Of a stretch of DNA of 20,869 nucleotides, positions 18,991-20,869 are shown one piece after another. This DNA comes from an uncultured Muribaculaceae bacterium (lineage in GTDB: Bacteria; Bacteroidota; Bacteroidia; Bacteroidales; Muribaculaceae). The stretch is taken from contig CAJLLX010000019.1 of the NCBI GenBank assembly GCA_905207535.1, forward strand, positions 1 to 20,869, in the 5' to 3' direction. Under the pieces are notes generated by a model. It did no database searches, was not told the origin of the DNA, and worked only from the letters and a program-made list of their open reading frames with translations. How positions within the stretch are numbered: position 1 is the stretch's first letter; each line of letters begins with the position of its first letter. The position numbers and the translations under genes are program-made.

Positions 18991-20869
18991 TCACTCCTTG
19001 TCGGGAGCGGTAGCTTGCGATGCGTCTGCGGCCTCAGGTGTTGCCGGTGCTTCAGGTGCCTCGGGAGCTGCCGGTGCCTCGGTAGCCGGTGCGGCCTCAG
19101 GCTCAGAAGTGGCAGGTTCAGCTGCTTTAGGAGCGGAAGCAGGCGCTGAAGTTCGCGGATTAAGGGTCTCGGTGCGGCCCTGACGCGAGCCGAAGGGTGG
19201 CTCTTTCATCAGTTCGAGCATCTCGTAGGAGACATTGAAGACATCTTCGGGCGAGGTGGGTTTCAGCGGCTCGAACCACCGGAAGGCGGGCAAATAAAAC
19301 AGATTTTTGCGGGCGAGATAGAGCGGCGTCACGGTGCCCGACGACTCGGGCCGGAAGAGCATGCGGTCGACGGTCTGATTTTTGAAATCGGCCTCGAGGA
19401 AGGAGCATTCTACGTTGGCAATCTTGTTGTAGGTGGAGTCGGACTCCTGCGGCAGGAAGATGGCCATGACGTTGCCGCTGACATCGAGGTGGCGCAGTTC
19501 GCCGTTGTCAAACTTAGCCACCATCTCCTTGCCTGAGAGCTGCGAGTAAAATTCCTCGTCGATCCACTCGGCTGTGAAGGCGAAGTCGGGGAGGCGGGCC
19601 CAGTCGGCGGTGCTGTCGTTCATGTGCACCTCTATGATGTTGCCGAAAATCTGCTTGTTTTCGTTCCACACCACCGGGTGATAGTTCATGTACATCATGG
19701 AGTCGCGTTGCACGAAGGTCATGGAGTCGCAGAGGCCCTGGAGGTCGGTGCGGAAGAATCGCACATGGGGCGCGGCGACGATGTGGTGGGTGGTGTCGGC
19801 CGGGAGGGTCACCGAGTCGTTGAGCGCCTTGGAGGGAGTGATCACCAGAAGCGTGCGGATGGTGTCGGCGTGGAGGTAGAGGGTGTCGGATGAGGATGAA
19901 TATTCACGTGCCAGGGCGCGGCCTGTGACCATGGCGCTGTCGCTCACCTCGAAGAAGTAGCCGTAGTCTCCGTTGAGTATCACCTTGTTGGCGGTGTCGG
20001 TCAGCTCTATGTTGCCGAAGGCTTCGCCGAAACCGAGATTGCGGTCGTAGTAGAGCGTGTCGCCGGTGAGGGTGGTGCCGTCGCTGGCCACCACCAGCGA
20101 GCGGCGGTAGAGGTCGGCCTGCGAGGTCTCGGTGTTGTATACGCCCTGAGTGGTGTAGATGGTGCCGTCGCCCGAAATCACGGTGGAGGTGGTGTCGAGG
20201 ATGGCGATGTGGGTGTCGGTGTTGTAGAGCATCTCCTCGGTGTAGATGTCGAGCGTATCTTTCTCCGAGAGGCTGTTGAGGTGCACATTCTCGCGGAAGA
20301 GGGCATCTTTCGAAGCGGGGCTGTATTCGCCGTACTGCGAGGTGAGGCGGTTGTCGCGGTCGGTGAGCGTGCCTCCCACCTCATAGTAGCCGAGCTCTAT
20401 GCTCATGTCGTAGTTGAAGATGTCGGTGGTGAGGGTGACATCGCGGTTGATGAGGCGCACCTTTTTGCCGGGATCGGCGTAGAGCACCGCCAGCTGGGTG
20501 GAGTCGGCGTAGTCGAGCTCGTCGGCATAGACAAAGAGGGTGTCGCCCTGCTCCATGCGCACATTGCCGAAGGCCTGGATGGAGCCGGGATTGTCGTAGA
20601 AATGGGCGCTGTCGCAATACATGTACATGTCGGCCTTGCGAAACTCCACATCGCCCACCACAATCTGATATGGGAAACCCTGCTCGGCGCGGAGCTCGTC
20701 GGCACGCTCCAGAAACACTCGGTCGCGCTGATAGCGGTTGGCCCCGGGGATGGTGGGGCGTATGGCCATGGTGTCGGGCTGGCGCAGCGAGCGCCGCGGC
20801 AGTTTGTGGGCGCCGGCTTTGGGGGCCGGATCCTGAGCTGCGGCGATGATCGAGGCGCACACTATGGCC
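18991..20869 (-). CDS. OstA/LptA-like outer-membrane biogenesis protein (5' end outside window)
   Basis: A periplasmic protein of the OstA-like/LptA_2 group, expected to take part in lipopolysaccharide transport to the outer membrane. At least 625 residues are visible. The frame stays open to the window edge, and the first visible residues (AIVCASIIAAAQDP) look like the end of a signal peptide, so the true start lies beyond the window; the GTG at 20862 is not a likely start. Repeated beta-strand units follow the OstA pattern: GDVEFRKADMYMYCDSAHFY, VRMEQGDTLFVYADELDY and similar stretches such as GDTLYYDRNLGFGEAFGNIEL. The last 53 residues (18994-19152) are an Ala/Pro/Glu low-complexity tail, absent from short LptA proteins. 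An M18 aminopeptidase gene follows after 28 bases. Confidence 0.85.
   Translation of the reverse strand, partial: AIVCASIIAAAQDPAPKAGAHKLPRRSLRQPDTMAIRPTIPGANRYQRDRVFLERADELRAEQGFPYQIVVGDVEFRKADMYMYCDSAHFYDNPGSIQAFGNVRMEQGDTLFVYADELDYADSTQLAVLYADPGKKVRLINRDVTLTTDIFNYDMSIELGYYEVGGTLTDRDNRLTSQYGEYSPASKDALFRENVHLNSLSEKDTLDIYTEEMLYNTDTHIAILDTTSTVISGDGTIYTTQGVYNTETSQADLYRRSLVVASDGTTLTGDTLYYDRNLGFGEAFGNIELTDTANKVILNGDYGYFFEVSDSAMVTGRALAREYSSSSDTLYLHADTIRTLLVITPSKALNDSVTLPADTTHHIVAAPHVRFFRTDLQGLCDSMTFVQRDSMMYMNYHPVVWNENKQIFGNIIEVHMNDSTADWARLPDFAFTAEWIDEEFYSQLSGKEMVAKFDNGELRHLDVSGNVMAIFLPQESDSTYNKIANVECSFLEADFKNQTVDRMLFRPESSGTVTPLYLARKNLFYLPAFRWFEPLKPTSPEDVFNVSYEMLELMKEPPFGSRQGRTETLNPRTSAPASAPKAAEPATSEPEAAPATEAPAAPEAPEAPATPEAADASQATAPDKE

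Noticed and set aside
17742..19013. 423-codon plus-strand frame opposite the M18 gene
   Set aside because: The M18 metal motifs are all on the minus strand; the plus frame is compositional shadow.

Overview
The window looks like the chromosome of a member of the Bacteroidota, most likely order Bacteroidales. A Muribaculaceae-like gut organism is my best guess, but I cannot prove the family. The grounds are TAnnTTTG-type -7 promoter elements in front of several genes, A-rich rather than Shine-Dalgarno leaders for most genes, an OstA-like LPS protein, a fused class I fumarase, and a complex I operon in which a putative nuoI runs straight into nuoJ-N. There are no tRNA or rRNA genes, insertion sequences, CRISPR arrays or prophage genes. 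No stretch longer than about 250 bases lacks a gene.

Layout. (1) Positions 1-6144, plus strand: the distal part of the complex I operon (end of a putative nuoI, then nuoJ, K, L, M, N), closed by a 20-bp perfect hairpin terminator. (2) 6225-9071, minus strand: uvrA (nucleotide excision repair), convergent with nuoN. (3) 9318-10612, plus strand: four small envelope-type genes, namely two tandem YtxH proteins, a holin-X/YqjE-like membrane protein and a small basic protein. This recalls the yqjD-yqjE-yqjK arrangement of Proteobacteria. (4) 10785-13997, minus strand: class I fumarase followed by cofactor-independent phosphoglycerate mutase, both central carbon enzymes. (5) 14180-16222, minus strand: an unrecognised lipoprotein, then an O6-alkylguanine alkyltransferase overlapping a ZIP metal transporter by ATGA. 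(6) 16426-17679, plus strand: a DAACS-family symporter with unusual binding-site residues. It overlaps tail-to-tail with (7) 17667-20869, minus strand: an OstA/LptA-like protein (5' end outside the window) followed by an M18 aminopeptidase.

Functionally this is mostly housekeeping. Fumarase and complex I can be linked in anaerobic energy metabolism by fumarate respiration. UvrA and the alkyltransferase are separate DNA repair routes. I did not find a clearly new multi-gene defence or mobile system. The most interesting signals are smaller: a NuoM subunit lacking the canonical pump lysine, a symporter with altered sodium and substrate residues, a promoter architecture (AGGTTAAG, 10-12 nt, TATTTTTG) shared by the fumarase and YtxH leaders, an inverted repeat bracketing the fumarase promoter, a CTGT-N9-ACAG repeat upstream of uvrA, and a 12-bp direct repeat flanking the holin-like two-gene cassette.
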